Positions 17,107 through 26,023 of a stretch of 45,082 nucleotides of DNA are shown in pieces. This stretch comes from JADGGM01 sp035277485. GTDB taxonomy: Bacteria; Gemmatimonadota; Gemmatimonadetes; Gemmatimonadales; Gemmatimonadaceae. The translations under genes and the position numbers were made by a program. The stretch's first letter is position 1; each line of letters begins with the position of its first letter. The notes under the pieces are model-generated. The model saw nothing but the letters and a program-made list of their open reading frames with translations, was not told the origin of the DNA and did not search any database. The stretch lies in assembly GCA_035277485.1 (NCBI GenBank), contig DATEKK010000152.1:1-45082 (forward strand), written 5' to 3'.

Positions 17107-18003
17107 ATGCGAACACTCGCTGTTATCGCGACGATCACGCTCGCAGCCCCAGCGCTCACCGCGCAAATACCGCAAGCCATCGCGGTCGATCCGCCGCGCG
17201 ATTCTGCTCACCCGGCGCGCATGGAAGTGCTGCACATCCCATCTGGCGGCGTGCGCATCAACGGTGTCGCGTATCTGGCCTCTGGCGCCGGTGCCCATCC
17301 GACCTTCGTCCTGTTGCACGGCCTGCCGGGCAACGAGAAGAACCTCGACCTCGCGCAAGCGGTGCGACGCGCCGGGTGGAACGCGATCACGTTCAACTAT
17401 CGCGGCTCGTGGGGCAGCCCGGGCTCGTTTCGCTTCGGCAATAATCTTCAGGACGCGGACGCGGTTCTCAAATTCCTCGCCGAGCCCGCGAATGCTCGCC
17501 GGTTAGGCATCGACACGAGCGATGTCGTCATCGCCGGTCACAGCATGGGCGGTTGGGTGGCCGTCCTGACCGCGGCGCATCACCCCGAGCTGCGCGGGCT
17601 CGTCCTCGTCTCCGCCGCGGACATGGGAAGCGACGCGAAGCTACCTCGTGGCACGCTCGTCGCGGTCATGGCGGACAACATGGAGTCGCTGGCCGGTGTC
17701 ACGGCGCGCAGCATGGCAGCCGACCTGGCCGCCGGTGCTGCCAAATCGCACTGGACGTTTGCCGACGCCGTGCCCGGCCTAACGCACACGCCCATGCTCG
17801 TGATCACGGCCGACGACGGCCTCGCGCCCGAGTCCGACTCGCTCGTCCAACGGCTCCGCGCGCGCGGGAATTCGACCATCACCACGCTGCACGAGCCCGC
17901 TGACCACTCGTACTCGGACAAGCGCATCGCGCTCGAGAGCGCCGTGCTCAAGTGGCTCGAACAATCCAAGGTTGTTTCAAAAAGCCAAGGAGGCCGGCCA
18001 TGA
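17107..18003 (+). CDS. Secreted alpha/beta hydrolase
   Basis: The product has 298 residues. A signal peptide (MRTLAVIATITLAAPALTAQ) points to the periplasm. The hydrolase fold shows FVLLHGLPGN (oxyanion region), the nucleophile elbow GHSMGGW, an acid in ITADDGLAPESD and the catalytic His in PADHSYSDKRIALES. The order is that of serine alpha/beta hydrolases, close to the dienelactone-hydrolase and prolyl-oligopeptidase-like esterase groups. The start at 17107 has GGAG six bases upstream. The gene ends with AAGGAGG and an ATGA overlap leading into a truncated Uma2 reading frame, so it once headed an operon. The substrate is unknown. Confidence 0.85.
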   Translation: MRTLAVIATITLAAPALTAQIPQAIAVDPPRDSAHPARMEVLHIPSGGVRINGVAYLASGAGAHPTFVLLHGLPGNEKNLDLAQAVRRAGWNAITFNYRGSWGSPGSFRFGNNLQDADAVLKFLAEPANARRLGIDTSDVVIAGHSMGGWVAVLTAAHHPELRGLVLVSAADMGSDAKLPRGTLVAVMADNMESLAGVTARSMAADLAAGAAKSHWTFADAVPGLTHTPMLVITADDGLAPESDSLVQRLRARGNSTITTLHEPADHSYSDKRIALESAVLKWLEQSKVVSKSQGGRP

Positions 18004-18155
18004 CCCAAGGGACCACTCGCTGGACGGCCGAGCGCGTTCGCGCCCTGCCTGACGACGGCAATCGTTACGAGCTCGTCGACGGCGAGTTGCTCACGAGTCC
18101 CCCTCCAAGCGCCTCCACCTGTGCGCGAAGCACGCGCAGGTTCGCGCCAAGATAA
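18000..18155 (+). pseudogene. Truncated Uma2-family (DUF820) endonuclease fragment
   Basis: The first 37 residues, MTQGTTRWTAERVRALPDDG then NRYELVDGELLTSPPPS, are the N-terminal hallmark of Uma2 nucleases (about 180-200 residues, PD-(D/E)XK-like). After PPPS the frame reads through unrelated DNA and stops at 18155. The ATG overlaps the hydrolase stop (ATGA) and has AAGGAGG seven bases before it, so translation initiation looks intact. The catalytic region is missing. The break near 18110 coincides with the end of a Clp N-domain remnant on the other strand. Confidence 0.75.
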
Positions 18156-18307
18156 GAGAGCACGGCGGCACACATGCCCTGCTGCTGCACAAGGAGTGCG
18201 AGGCCAATGTGATCGGGCAGGACAAAGTCGTCCTGGAAATTGGCTGCGTTCTCGCGTGCCATCGCGAGAACCATGCGTACGGGCTCGGGAAAGTCATAGC
18301 CGTTCAT
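18065..18307 (-). pseudogene. Truncated Clp N-domain (ClpC/ClpA-like repeat) fragment
   Basis: From ATG 18307 the product begins MNGYDFPEPVRMVLAMAREN and continues DFVLPDHIGLALLVQQQG and AAVLSYLGANLRVLRAQVEAL. This is one Clp repeat helix set (F..... VL.. A...A ....... H IGLALL ... VL). The last dozen residues (GGGLVSNSPSTSS) are the Uma2 remnant read backwards, so the natural C-terminus is lost. A full protein would have a second repeat or, in ClpC, AAA domains. Single-domain Clp_N proteins also exist, so a short functional adaptor cannot be excluded. Confidence 0.6.
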
Positions 18308-18403
18308 CGTCCATTCGCCGCCTGACACAGACGTCCGCGCGCACGCCATCGCGTTCACCGCAACAGCGTGCGCCAGTGATCGTGTGAGACCGCTTCCCCC
18401 GCC

Positions 18404-21400
18404 CTACTCGACCTCCGCAACCTCCTTCTGCGGCGGCTCCGACGTCGACGGCACCAGCTCCTTCTGCCCCTCCCCGCGCAACATCGCATTGAGCGGCGTC
18501 AGCCCGGACGCCAGCGTCGTCTTGAGCTGCGCGAGCTCGTGGTCCAGCTGACCCGACAACAGCGTGAACACCGCATAGTCCTGCGCCGTCGGTTTCGCGT
18601 CGGCGCTCGCGATCGAGCCGCCTAACGCTGCAATCTTGTTGTTGAGCCGGATCGGGAAGTTGAGCGGATCCTCGCTCGCCCGGTTGTGCACCTGGTAGAT
18701 CGCCGCCTCGATCGTGTCGAGCTTGGCCTTGAACGCGCCCGCCGCATCGGCGAATCCAGACGGCGCGCCCGTCTTCCGCTCGTCCATCTGCCACTCGAGG
18801 TTGCGAATCGTCCGCACGGCGTCGTTGGCCGCCGACAACTTGTCCCGCACCTTCATCAGGAGCGCGAACTGCTCCTCCAGATCCGCCTGCGTCGCGTGTA
18901 CGCGCGGATCTTTCTTGAGCACGAACGACTGCGTCTGCGACTGGCCGTTCACCGTTAGGCGAACCGCGTAGGTGCCCGGCACGGCGACGGGCCCCTGAAT
19001 GCCGCCCGCCCACATGATGAGGTTCGTGAAGCCCACCGCGTCCGGATAGCGCAGATTCCACGCGAACAGGTTGAGCCCGGCCTTGTTCGCCACCCGCGGT
19101 TTCCTTGGGCCCCGCGGGCCTTCGCTCTCCGGCGCTTCCTGGCCCTTGTTCGCCTTCTTGATGCTGTCGGCACGCACGCTGTCCGCTCGGCCCGCGCTGT
19201 CCAATTCGCTCGAGAACGACTGGATCACCGCGCCCTTCGCATCAAGGAAGTCGAGCGTGACCTTCTGGTTAGGCGACGACAGCGTGTAGTACACGACCGC
19301 GCCGCTCGGCGGATTCTTGCCCTCCGGATGCTGGCGCGCGTCGCCGCCGCCGAACCCGCCGCCCCAATTCACCCGGTACGCCGCGCGCGGCTTGAAGAGG
19401 TGCATCGGCGCCTGCGCGATCGCCGGCGTCAACTGCCTGAGCGCCGAAAGATCATCCAGAATATAGAAGGACCGTCCGTGCGTCGCGGCGATCAGATCGC
19501 CCTGCGTGATCTCGAGGTCGTGCACCGGCACCGGCGGGAGATTGCGCTGCAACGACTGCCAGTGCGATCCATCGTCGAAACTCACCCACACGCCGCGCTC
19601 CGTTCCCGCGTACAACAACCCGCGCCGCTCGGGATCTTCGCGAATCGTGCGCGTGAACTGCGTGCGGTCGATACCGGCATCGATGCGCGTCCATGTCTTG
19701 CCGTAGTCGGACGTCTTGTAGAGATACGGCTGGTTGTCGTCCAACTGATAGCGGTTGGCCGCGACGTACGCCGTGCCGGTGCCGAAGTGCGACGCGTCGA
19801 TGATCGAGATGCGCGTGAACGGCGGCAGGTCCTTGGGCGTCACGTTAGACCACGTCTTGCCGTTGTCGCGCGTCACGTAAATCAAGCCGTCGTCCGAGCC
19901 CGTCCAGATGACACCGCGCGTGACGGGCGATTCGGCGATCGCGAAGATCGTCGCATAGTACTCCACCGACGTCTGGTCCTTGGTGATCGGACCGCCGGAC
20001 GGGCCTAACGTAGCCGGATCGTGCCGCGTGAGATCGGGGCTCGCCACCTCCCAACTCTGACCGCCGTTGTGCGAGCGGAACAGCACCTGCGATCCCATGT
20101 ACAGCGTGTTCGGATCGTGCGGCGAAATGAGAATCGGGAACGTCCACTGGAACCGGTACTTCAGATCCTGGGCGGAATGGCCCATCGGGTTGTCGGGCCA
20201 CGGGATGATGTCGCGCTGCTGTCCGCTCTTGAGATCGAGACGCGACAGGTAGGCGTAGCTGCCGGCGTACACGATGTTCGTGCTGTCGGGCCGCACCTGG
20301 ATGTAGCCCGACTCGCCGCCGCCCACCTCCTGCCACTCGGCCATCGGGATGCCGCCCGGCCAACGGCTCGGTCCGCAGAGCGTCGAGTTGTCTTGCTGCG
20401 CGCCGCACACCTTGTACGGGAAGTCGGTAGTGGTGGTCACATGGTAGAACTGCGCGGTCGCGTAATCCTCGTCGGTCCACGCCTTGCCGCCATCGAACGT
20501 GACCGTGGCGCCGCCATCGTTGGACTCGATCATCCGCTTGGGATCGTTAGGCGCGATCCACAGGTCGTGGTTGTCGCCGTGCGGCACCGGGATCGGCTTG
20601 AACGTCTTGCCGCCATCGGTCGACCTGAAGAACGACACGTTCACCACGTACACGGTGTTCGTGTCCTTCGGGTCCGCGAAGATCCGCGAGTAGTACCACG
20701 CGCGCTGCCGGAGCTTGCGCTCCTGGTTGGTGCGGGTCCACGTCGCACCGCCATCGTCGGAGCGGAACACGCCGCCCGAATCCGATTCGACGATCGCGTA
20801 CACCCGCTGCGGATTGGCGGGCGACACGGTGATGCCGATGTCGCCGATGATCCCCGATGGCAGGCCGGGATTATGCGTGAGCTCGGTCCAGTGTTCGCCG
20901 CCGTCGGTGGTCTTGAAGATCCCGCTCCCTTGGCCGCCGCTCACCAGCAGCCACGGCTTGCGGCCGGCCTGCCACATGGCGGCGTAGAGCGTGTTCGGAT
21001 CGTTCGGATCCATTGCGAGATCGCTCACGCCGGTGGAGTCGTTGCGGAAGAGCACCTTGCGCCAGGTCTTGCCGCCGTCGGTGGTCTTGTACACGCCGCG
21101 TTCCGGATTCGGCGCCCACACGTGGCCTAACGCACCAACGTACACGACGTCGGGGTTGTGCGGATCCACGATCACGCGCGAGATCTGCCGCGTTGCCGTT
21201 AGGCCAACGGAATCCCACGTCTTCCCGCCATCGGTGGTCTTCCACACGCCGTCGCCATGCGACACGTTGCCGCGGATGTCGAACTCGCCCGCGCCGACGT
21301 ACACGATGTCGGGGTTCGATTCGCTCACGCCGATCGCCCCGATGGTCCCGCCGAAATACTTGTCGGTGACGGGCAGCCAGCTCGCGCCGCCGTCGGTGGT

Positions 21401-21619
21401 CTTGAAGACGCCGCCACCGGTGGTGCCGAACCAGAACTCGTACGGCCGCGCCGCCGAGCCGGCCACGGCCACGGACCGGCCGCCGCGATAGGGGCCGATC
21501 TCGCGCCATTGCAGCGCGTGAAACATGGACGTGTCGTATGCCGCCGCTTGACCAACCGACGGCGCAGCGTGAAGGAGCAGCGCGGCCAGCGCCGCTGCCC
21601 ACAAGCGTGCAGTGCTCAC
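18404..21619 (-). CDS. Secreted BNR/VPS10-type beta-propeller protein
   Basis: A 1071-residue exported protein. Signal peptide about 1-26 (ending VGQAAA). From residue 35 to about 700 there are repeated Asp-box units of the form (S/T)xDGGxxW: FKTTDGGASW, WKTTDGGKTWDS, YKTTDGGKTWRK, FKTTDGGEHW, FRSDDGGATW, FRSTDGGKTF, VTRDNGKTW and YKTSDYGKTW, building sortilin/VPS10-like propeller blades. A beta-sandwich region (about 740-900, with GLNLFAWNLRYPDAV) and a C-terminal helical part follow. Proteins of this build are frequent in Gemmatimonadota and Acidobacteria and are usually named glycosyl hydrolase or WD40/YVTN-like. No catalytic residue is evident, so binding or scaffolding is as likely as hydrolysis. 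The gene stands alone. Confidence 0.85.
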   Translation of the reverse strand: MSTARLWAAALAALLLHAAPSVGQAAAYDTSMFHALQWREIGPYRGGRSVAVAGSAARPYEFWFGTTGGGVFKTTDGGASWLPVTDKYFGGTIGAIGVSESNPDIVYVGAGEFDIRGNVSHGDGVWKTTDGGKTWDSVGLTATRQISRVIVDPHNPDVVYVGALGHVWAPNPERGVYKTTDGGKTWRKVLFRNDSTGVSDLAMDPNDPNTLYAAMWQAGRKPWLLVSGGQGSGIFKTTDGGEHWTELTHNPGLPSGIIGDIGITVSPANPQRVYAIVESDSGGVFRSDDGGATWTRTNQERKLRQRAWYYSRIFADPKDTNTVYVVNVSFFRSTDGGKTFKPIPVPHGDNHDLWIAPNDPKRMIESNDGGATVTFDGGKAWTDEDYATAQFYHVTTTTDFPYKVCGAQQDNSTLCGPSRWPGGIPMAEWQEVGGGESGYIQVRPDSTNIVYAGSYAYLSRLDLKSGQQRDIIPWPDNPMGHSAQDLKYRFQWTFPILISPHDPNTLYMGSQVLFRSHNGGQSWEVASPDLTRHDPATLGPSGGPITKDQTSVEYYATIFAIAESPVTRGVIWTGSDDGLIYVTRDNGKTWSNVTPKDLPPFTRISIIDASHFGTGTAYVAANRYQLDDNQPYLYKTSDYGKTWTRIDAGIDRTQFTRTIREDPERRGLLYAGTERGVWVSFDDGSHWQSLQRNLPPVPVHDLEITQGDLIAATHGRSFYILDDLSALRQLTPAIAQAPMHLFKPRAAYRVNWGGGFGGGDARQHPEGKNPPSGAVVYYTLSSPNQKVTLDFLDAKGAVIQSFSSELDSAGRADSVRADSIKKANKGQEAPESEGPRGPRKPRVANKAGLNLFAWNLRYPDAVGFTNLIMWAGGIQGPVAVPGTYAVRLTVNGQSQTQSFVLKKDPRVHATQADLEEQFALLMKVRDKLSAANDAVRTIRNLEWQMDERKTGAPSGFADAAGAFKAKLDTIEAAIYQVHNRASEDPLNFPIRLNNKIAALGGSIASADAKPTAQDYAVFTLLSGQLDHELAQLKTTLASGLTPLNAMLRGEGQKELVPSTSEPPQKEVAEVE

Positions 21620-21736
21620 TCGAGTCCTCTAGGTTGCGCGACGCGCCGATCTTACCGAGAGGACCGGGAAGAGGGAAGGCTAAAGACGGACGGGTGCGGA
21701 CACGGCCGGATTGCGCATCGTCCGGAGCGGCGTTGC

Positions 21737-22297
21737 TCAGACGTAGTTCGCGAGCTCCTCCTTCACCTCGAGATCGATCGCTTCCGCTCGCGCCAACGTC
21801 TCGAGCGCTTCCCTGAGCCGCGTCGCCGAGCCGTGGCGCTCGGAGACGGTGATGACCATGCGCATGGCGAACAGCGGCGAGCCTGTCATGGGAGCCGATT
21901 CGGTGGACGTCTCGAGCTCGAGAATGTTGCCGCCGTGGGCGCGCACGACGTCCGTGATCGCGTGGATGATGCCCTCGTGGTCCATCGCGCTCGCGTTCAC
22001 GACCCACGTCGGCGTCGCCGGCGCCTCGGCGACCGGCGCGGCGCGATCGCGCAGATGGCGCACGGTCACCCGCAAGCCATTCGTTCGCTCGAGGGTCGCG
22101 AGGCTGCTCTCGATCTCGTCGATCTGGAGCGGCGATCCGGAAACGAGGAACATGAGTCCGGCGAAACCGCCGAGCACGATTACGCGGCTGTCGTCGATGT
22201 TGCATCCGCGCTCGGCGATGAATCCGCTGAGCTCGGCGACGAGGCCGGGGCGGTCCTGTTCCGTGGCCGAAAGAATCAGTCGCTCGCGCGTGGCCAT
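21737..22297 (-). CDS. Two-ACT-domain regulator, GcvR-like
   Basis: The product has 186 residues and two ACT domains. The first (about 5-80) starts RLILSATEQDRPGLVAELSG and continues ERGCNIDDSRVIVLGGFAGLMFLV. The second (about 97-180) has NASAMDHEGIIHAITDVVRAHG, NILELET and LFAMRMVITV. This is the layout of GcvR, which senses glycine and blocks GcvA, and of PurU-type N-termini. No GcvA or glycine-cleavage gene is near, so the role is likely amino-acid sensing by protein contact with an unknown partner. The protein is cytoplasmic, with no DNA-binding domain. The gene is monocistronic on the minus strand. Confidence 0.85.
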   Translation of the reverse strand: MATRERLILSATEQDRPGLVAELSGFIAERGCNIDDSRVIVLGGFAGLMFLVSGSPLQIDEIESSLATLERTNGLRVTVRHLRDRAAPVAEAPATPTWVVNASAMDHEGIIHAITDVVRAHGGNILELETSTESAPMTGSPLFAMRMVITVSERHGSATRLREALETLARAEAIDLEVKEELANYV

Positions 22298-22332
22298 GAC
22301 GACACTCCTGCTTAAGACTCTCCCGAACGGTA

Positions 22333-22387
22333 GTCAGGACAGGCACACGACGCCCTGACCGAACGGAGGGGGAACATGGCGTCGTGT
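22333..22387. other. Competing inverted repeats in a divergent spacer
   Basis: ACACGACGCC (22345-22354) pairs perfectly with GGCGTCGTGT (22378-22387), and GTCAGG (22333-22338) pairs with CCTGAC (22354-22359). The two stems share bases and exclude each other. The site lies between the ACT regulator gene and the lipoprotein propeller gene. The rest of the 200-base spacer shows nothing I can name. Confidence 0.35.
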
Positions 22388-22496
22388 CGCTGCTGCAAGA
22401 CCGTTACGCGTCGCCACGCTTGACGGAGGCACGACCCGCACGTTCCCTTCCGTCGGAAGCATCTCGTCTCCACACCGAACCCCCTATCCCCTCAGC

Positions 22497-23432
22497 GTGC
22501 GCCGAGTTTTTCTGCTCGTGTTCGTCTTGGCCGGGTGCGGTGCGCCGGACAACAGTGCAAAGAAGGCCGAGCCGCCAGAGAAGCCGTTTGTGCCGCCGAC
22601 GCACGCGGCGAGTGTGCGCGGATTCGAGCGGCCCGTGGCCGCGATATACGATTCGGCTGCCGACGTCTTCTTCGTCGCGAACCTGGGCGCCGATTCGGCG
22701 GGCGCGCGCGGCGCATTCATCAGCCGGGTCAAGCCGGACGGCAGCATCGATTCGCTGCACTTCGTCGACGACGGCCGCGGCGGCGCGCGGCTCGACGCGC
22801 CGCAAGGGCTCGTTCTGTTAGGCGACACGCTGTGGGTCGCGGACCGCGACCACGTGCGCGCGTTCGATGCGCGCACCGGCGCGGCGGGCCCCTCGATCAG
22901 CCTCGAGCGCCTGCATCCGGTTGCGTTAGGCGGAATGGCCGCTGGACCGGACGGCGCACTCTACGTGACCGACCCGGGCCTGCTGGACCCAGTGCACCCC
23001 GCCGGCGATCCGTCGGGCGGCCATCGCGTGTTCCGCGTGAGCCGCGACCACACGGTATCGGTGGCGGTGGCGAGCGATTCGCTCGCGCGACCGACCGATC
23101 TCGTCTGGGACCCTCGGACGAAGCGATTCATCATCGTGTCGTTCGGCAGCGGCAGGATCCTCGCGTGGGGCCCCGACGACACCGAGCCGCGCACGGTGGG
23201 GTACAATCGCGCGCAGATGGACGGCGCGGCGATGCTGTCCGACGGCCGTCTGCTCGTGACGAGCTGGAAGGATTCCACGCTCACGATTCGCGATGGCGAC
23301 CGGCTCACCGCGATCACGGGGTTCCCGATGGCGGCGCACATTGCTGTGGACACACGGCGCCTTCGGGTTGCCGTCCCGCTGCCGACCAGGAACCGCGTGG
23401 ACATCTGGGCGATTCCGCCCGCCGCACCATGA
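22497..23432 (+). CDS. SMP-30/NHL-type beta-propeller lipoprotein
   Basis: The product has 311 residues from a GTG start. The first residues, RRVFLLVFVLAGCGAP, form a lipoprotein signal with lipobox LAGC. The mature part has six-bladed-propeller strands of the SMP-30/NHL kind: PVAAIYDSAADVFFVANLG, LDAPQGLVLLGDTLWVADRD, GGMAAGPDGALYVTDPG, RPTDLVWDPRTKRFIIVSFG and DGAAMLSDGRLLVTSWKD. These proteins bind ligands or hydrolyse lactones; no metal-binding set is certain. The next gene starts 17 bases after its stop and also opens with a lipoprotein signal and a propeller, so the two are probably one operon working together at the cell surface. Confidence 0.8.
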   Translation: MRRVFLLVFVLAGCGAPDNSAKKAEPPEKPFVPPTHAASVRGFERPVAAIYDSAADVFFVANLGADSAGARGAFISRVKPDGSIDSLHFVDDGRGGARLDAPQGLVLLGDTLWVADRDHVRAFDARTGAAGPSISLERLHPVALGGMAAGPDGALYVTDPGLLDPVHPAGDPSGGHRVFRVSRDHTVSVAVASDSLARPTDLVWDPRTKRFIIVSFGSGRILAWGPDDTEPRTVGYNRAQMDGAAMLSDGRLLVTSWKDSTLTIRDGDRLTAITGFPMAAHIAVDTRRLRVAVPLPTRNRVDIWAIPPAAP

Positions 23433-23449
23433 CCGCTGCCTAACCGAAT

Positions 23450-25930
23450 ATGGCGCTGCGTCCGCTTCGCCGCGCGCTCGTCGCGTTCTGTCTCGCCGCC
23501 GCCGCATGCGGCCGGCATTCGGCTCCGCTGGCGCGCGACGCGCGCTCGCCGGACGATTCGCACCGCCGGCTGCCCACGGGCGTCTCGCTCGATCCGGCCG
23601 GCACGGCGACGCCGGTCGGGCAGATGCCGCTCGCGATGGTGCGTTCGCCGGACGGCGCGCGTCTGGTGCTGCTGCTCTCGGGGTGGCGCGAGGAAGGGAT
23701 GCAGGTGGTGGATCGCGCGAGCGGCCGCGTGGTGCAGACGCTCGCGCAACCGTCGGCGTTCGTGGGGCTCGCGTTCGCGCCTGACGGTCGCGCGCTCTAC
23801 GTGTCCGGTGCCGACGGCGACCTCGTGTACCGCTACGACTGGCAGGGCGACACGGCGGTGCTCGCCGACAGCCTCGCGCTGGGCCCGCACCCCGCTCGCG
23901 GCCGCGAGGGCGCGCGCTATCCCGCCGGTCTCGCGGTCTCGCCTAACGGACAAAGCCTGTACGTGGCGGAGAACCTCGACGATTCGCTGGCCGTGGTGGA
24001 TCTGGCGACGCGCCGCGTGGCGCAGCGGCTGCCCTCGGGCCGCTACCCGTACGGCGTGCTCGTGACGCCCGACGGCGCGGTGTACGTGTCGTCGTGGGGC
24101 GCGAGCGCGGTCTGGGCATACGCGGCCGGCTCCGATGGCCGCCTAACGGTATCGGACACGATCCGGGTGGCGCGGCATCCCTCGGCCATGGTCGCGAACG
24201 GCGACGGCACGCGCCTCTACGTCGTGTCCGCCACGACCGACCGGGTGAGCGTCGTGGACACGAAGCGCCGGGCGGTGGTCGGCGAGCTCCGCGATCCGCC
24301 ACCCGCCGGACCGCCGGAAGGCAGCACGCCTAACGCGCTGGCGTTGTCGGCCGATGGCCGCCGGCTCTTCGCCGCCGAAGCGGATGCGAACGCCGTCGCG
24401 GTGTTCGACGTGTCGTCCGATGCCGCGTTCGCGGACTCGGGACGCGCCGCGCTGCTCGGCCGCATCCCGGTGGACTGGTATCCGTCGGCCATCCTCTCGG
24501 CCGGCGACACGATCCTCGTGGCCAACGGAAAGGGGACGGGCACGGCGCCGAATCCGCGCGGACCGTCGCCCAAGGTCCCGAGCGCCCGCGTGCCCCGCGA
24601 CTACACGTTAGGCCAACTCACGGGCACGCTGTCGACCATCGTGTTGGCCGATGCCTCGCGCGAGGCGCTCGCGACATACTCCGCGCGCGTGGCCCGCGCC
24701 AACCGCTGGGATGAACCCGCGTCGGCGCGCGGCGCGAGCCGCTACCCGCCGTTCACCCACGTCATCTACATCATCAAGGAGAATCGCACCTACGACCAGG
24801 TGTTGGGCGACCTCCCGCAGGCGGACGGCGACACGTCCCTGCTCTTCTTCCCGCGCCCGGTCTCGCCTAACCATCACGCGCTCGCCGAGCGCTTCGGCAT
24901 CTTCGACCGGTTCTTCACGAACGCCGAAGTGAGCGCGCAGGGGCACAACTGGTCCACCGCCGCATACTCGAGCGATTACGTGGAGAAGACCGTCTCCGCG
25001 AACTACTCCGACCGCCGGCCGTATTACGACTACGAGGGCGCAAATCGCAACGAGCTCGCCGACGACGACGTTGCCTCACCGTCGACCGGCTACCTCTGGG
25101 ATGCCGCCCAACGCGCGCGCATCACGTTTCGGAACTATGGCGAGTTCGTGGTGAGCACGAGCGAGATCACGGGCCGGCACGATCTCCCCGAGTCGTACCG
25201 CGGCGACAAGCCGTTCCTGGCGACACATACCGATTCCGCGTTCCCCGGTTTCGATCTCGCGATTCGGGATCAGACCCGCATCGACCGATGGCTCGACGAG
25301 TTTCGCGCGTTCGAGAAGAGCGGCGATCTTCCGGCATTGGAAATCGTGCGGCTCCCGAACGATCATACCTCCGGCGCACGCGTGGGGATGCCGACGCCGC
25401 GCGCCGCCTTCGCCGACAACGACCTCGCCTTAGGCCGACTGGTGGAAGCCCTCTCGCGTTCGCGCTTCTGGCGCAGTACAGTTGTGTTCGTCGTGGAAGA
25501 CGACGCGCAGAACGGACCCGACCATGTCGATTCGCATCGCGCGCCGTTTTTCATGATCAGCGCCTACAGCCACGCCGGCGTGGTGCACCGATTCGTGAAC
25601 ACCACGGATGTGATTGCGACCATCGCCGACATCCTGCACCTCGGCTCCCTATCGCAATTCGACTATTACGGACGCCCATTGCGGGGATTGTTCACCGAGA
25701 CACCCGATCTGACGCCGTATGTCGCACAGGCCCCGGCGCAGCGGCTCGATGATCGCAATCCTGCGAGAGGTCCCGGCGCCAAGGCATCAGCCCGCCTCGA
25801 TCTCGACTTGGAGGACGAGTCGGACGACAACCTCTTCAACCACATTTTGTGGGAGGCGCTCAAGGGACCGTCGGTGCCATACCCGGGCGCGACGCATCGG
25901 GGAATGGGCAAGGGCGTGCTGGCCTACTGA
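23450..25930 (+). CDS. YVTN-propeller / phosphoesterase fusion lipoprotein
   Basis: The product has 826 residues. The N-terminus RALVAFCLAAAACGRHSA is a lipoprotein signal (lipobox AAAC). Residues about 50-400 form a seven-bladed YVTN propeller (AMVRSPDGARLVLLLS, FAPDGRALYVSGADG, VSPNGQSLYVAENLD, LSADGRRLFAAEAD). Residues about 440-800 are a phosphoesterase of the phospholipase C/acid phosphatase group with VIYIIKENRTYDQVLGDL, FGIFDRFFTNAEVSAQGHNW, VRLPNDHTSGA and VFVVEDDAQNGPDHVDSHR. The Asp, Glu, Asn and His residues in these segments are the expected metal ligands. It probably removes phosphate from extracellular esters. It follows a lipoprotein propeller gene closely. Several CCTAAC copies encode Pro-Asn in it. 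Confidence 0.88.
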   Translation: MALRPLRRALVAFCLAAAACGRHSAPLARDARSPDDSHRRLPTGVSLDPAGTATPVGQMPLAMVRSPDGARLVLLLSGWREEGMQVVDRASGRVVQTLAQPSAFVGLAFAPDGRALYVSGADGDLVYRYDWQGDTAVLADSLALGPHPARGREGARYPAGLAVSPNGQSLYVAENLDDSLAVVDLATRRVAQRLPSGRYPYGVLVTPDGAVYVSSWGASAVWAYAAGSDGRLTVSDTIRVARHPSAMVANGDGTRLYVVSATTDRVSVVDTKRRAVVGELRDPPPAGPPEGSTPNALALSADGRRLFAAEADANAVAVFDVSSDAAFADSGRAALLGRIPVDWYPSAILSAGDTILVANGKGTGTAPNPRGPSPKVPSARVPRDYTLGQLTGTLSTIVLADASREALATYSARVARANRWDEPASARGASRYPPFTHVIYIIKENRTYDQVLGDLPQADGDTSLLFFPRPVSPNHHALAERFGIFDRFFTNAEVSAQGHNWSTAAYSSDYVEKTVSANYSDRRPYYDYEGANRNELADDDVASPSTGYLWDAAQRARITFRNYGEFVVSTSEITGRHDLPESYRGDKPFLATHTDSAFPGFDLAIRDQTRIDRWLDEFRAFEKSGDLPALEIVRLPNDHTSGARVGMPTPRAAFADNDLALGRLVEALSRSRFWRSTVVFVVEDDAQNGPDHVDSHRAPFFMISAYSHAGVVHRFVNTTDVIATIADILHLGSLSQFDYYGRPLRGLFTETPDLTPYVAQAPAQRLDDRNPARGPGAKASARLDLDLEDESDDNLFNHILWEALKGPSVPYPGATHRGMGKGVLAY

Positions 25931-26023
25931 ACTCCTGCTCGACGCTGTACCCTTTCTCGATTTCGCCGCGCCGATCATCTCCGTCTTGAGCTCCCGGAAC
26001 CCAGCGACCACTCTCCTGCACTC

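Noticed and set aside
16796..17116. Minus-strand 106-residue frame upstream of the Fic gene
   Set aside because: It overlaps the Fic start and promoter, has no ribosome site and no family pattern. The AT-rich part merely lowers stop density in this frame by chance.
20021..21130. Long plus-strand open frame opposite the BNR propeller gene
   Set aside because: High GC keeps the antisense frame open. The translation is Arg/Val/Gly-rich and featureless, while the minus strand shows clear Asp-box repeats.
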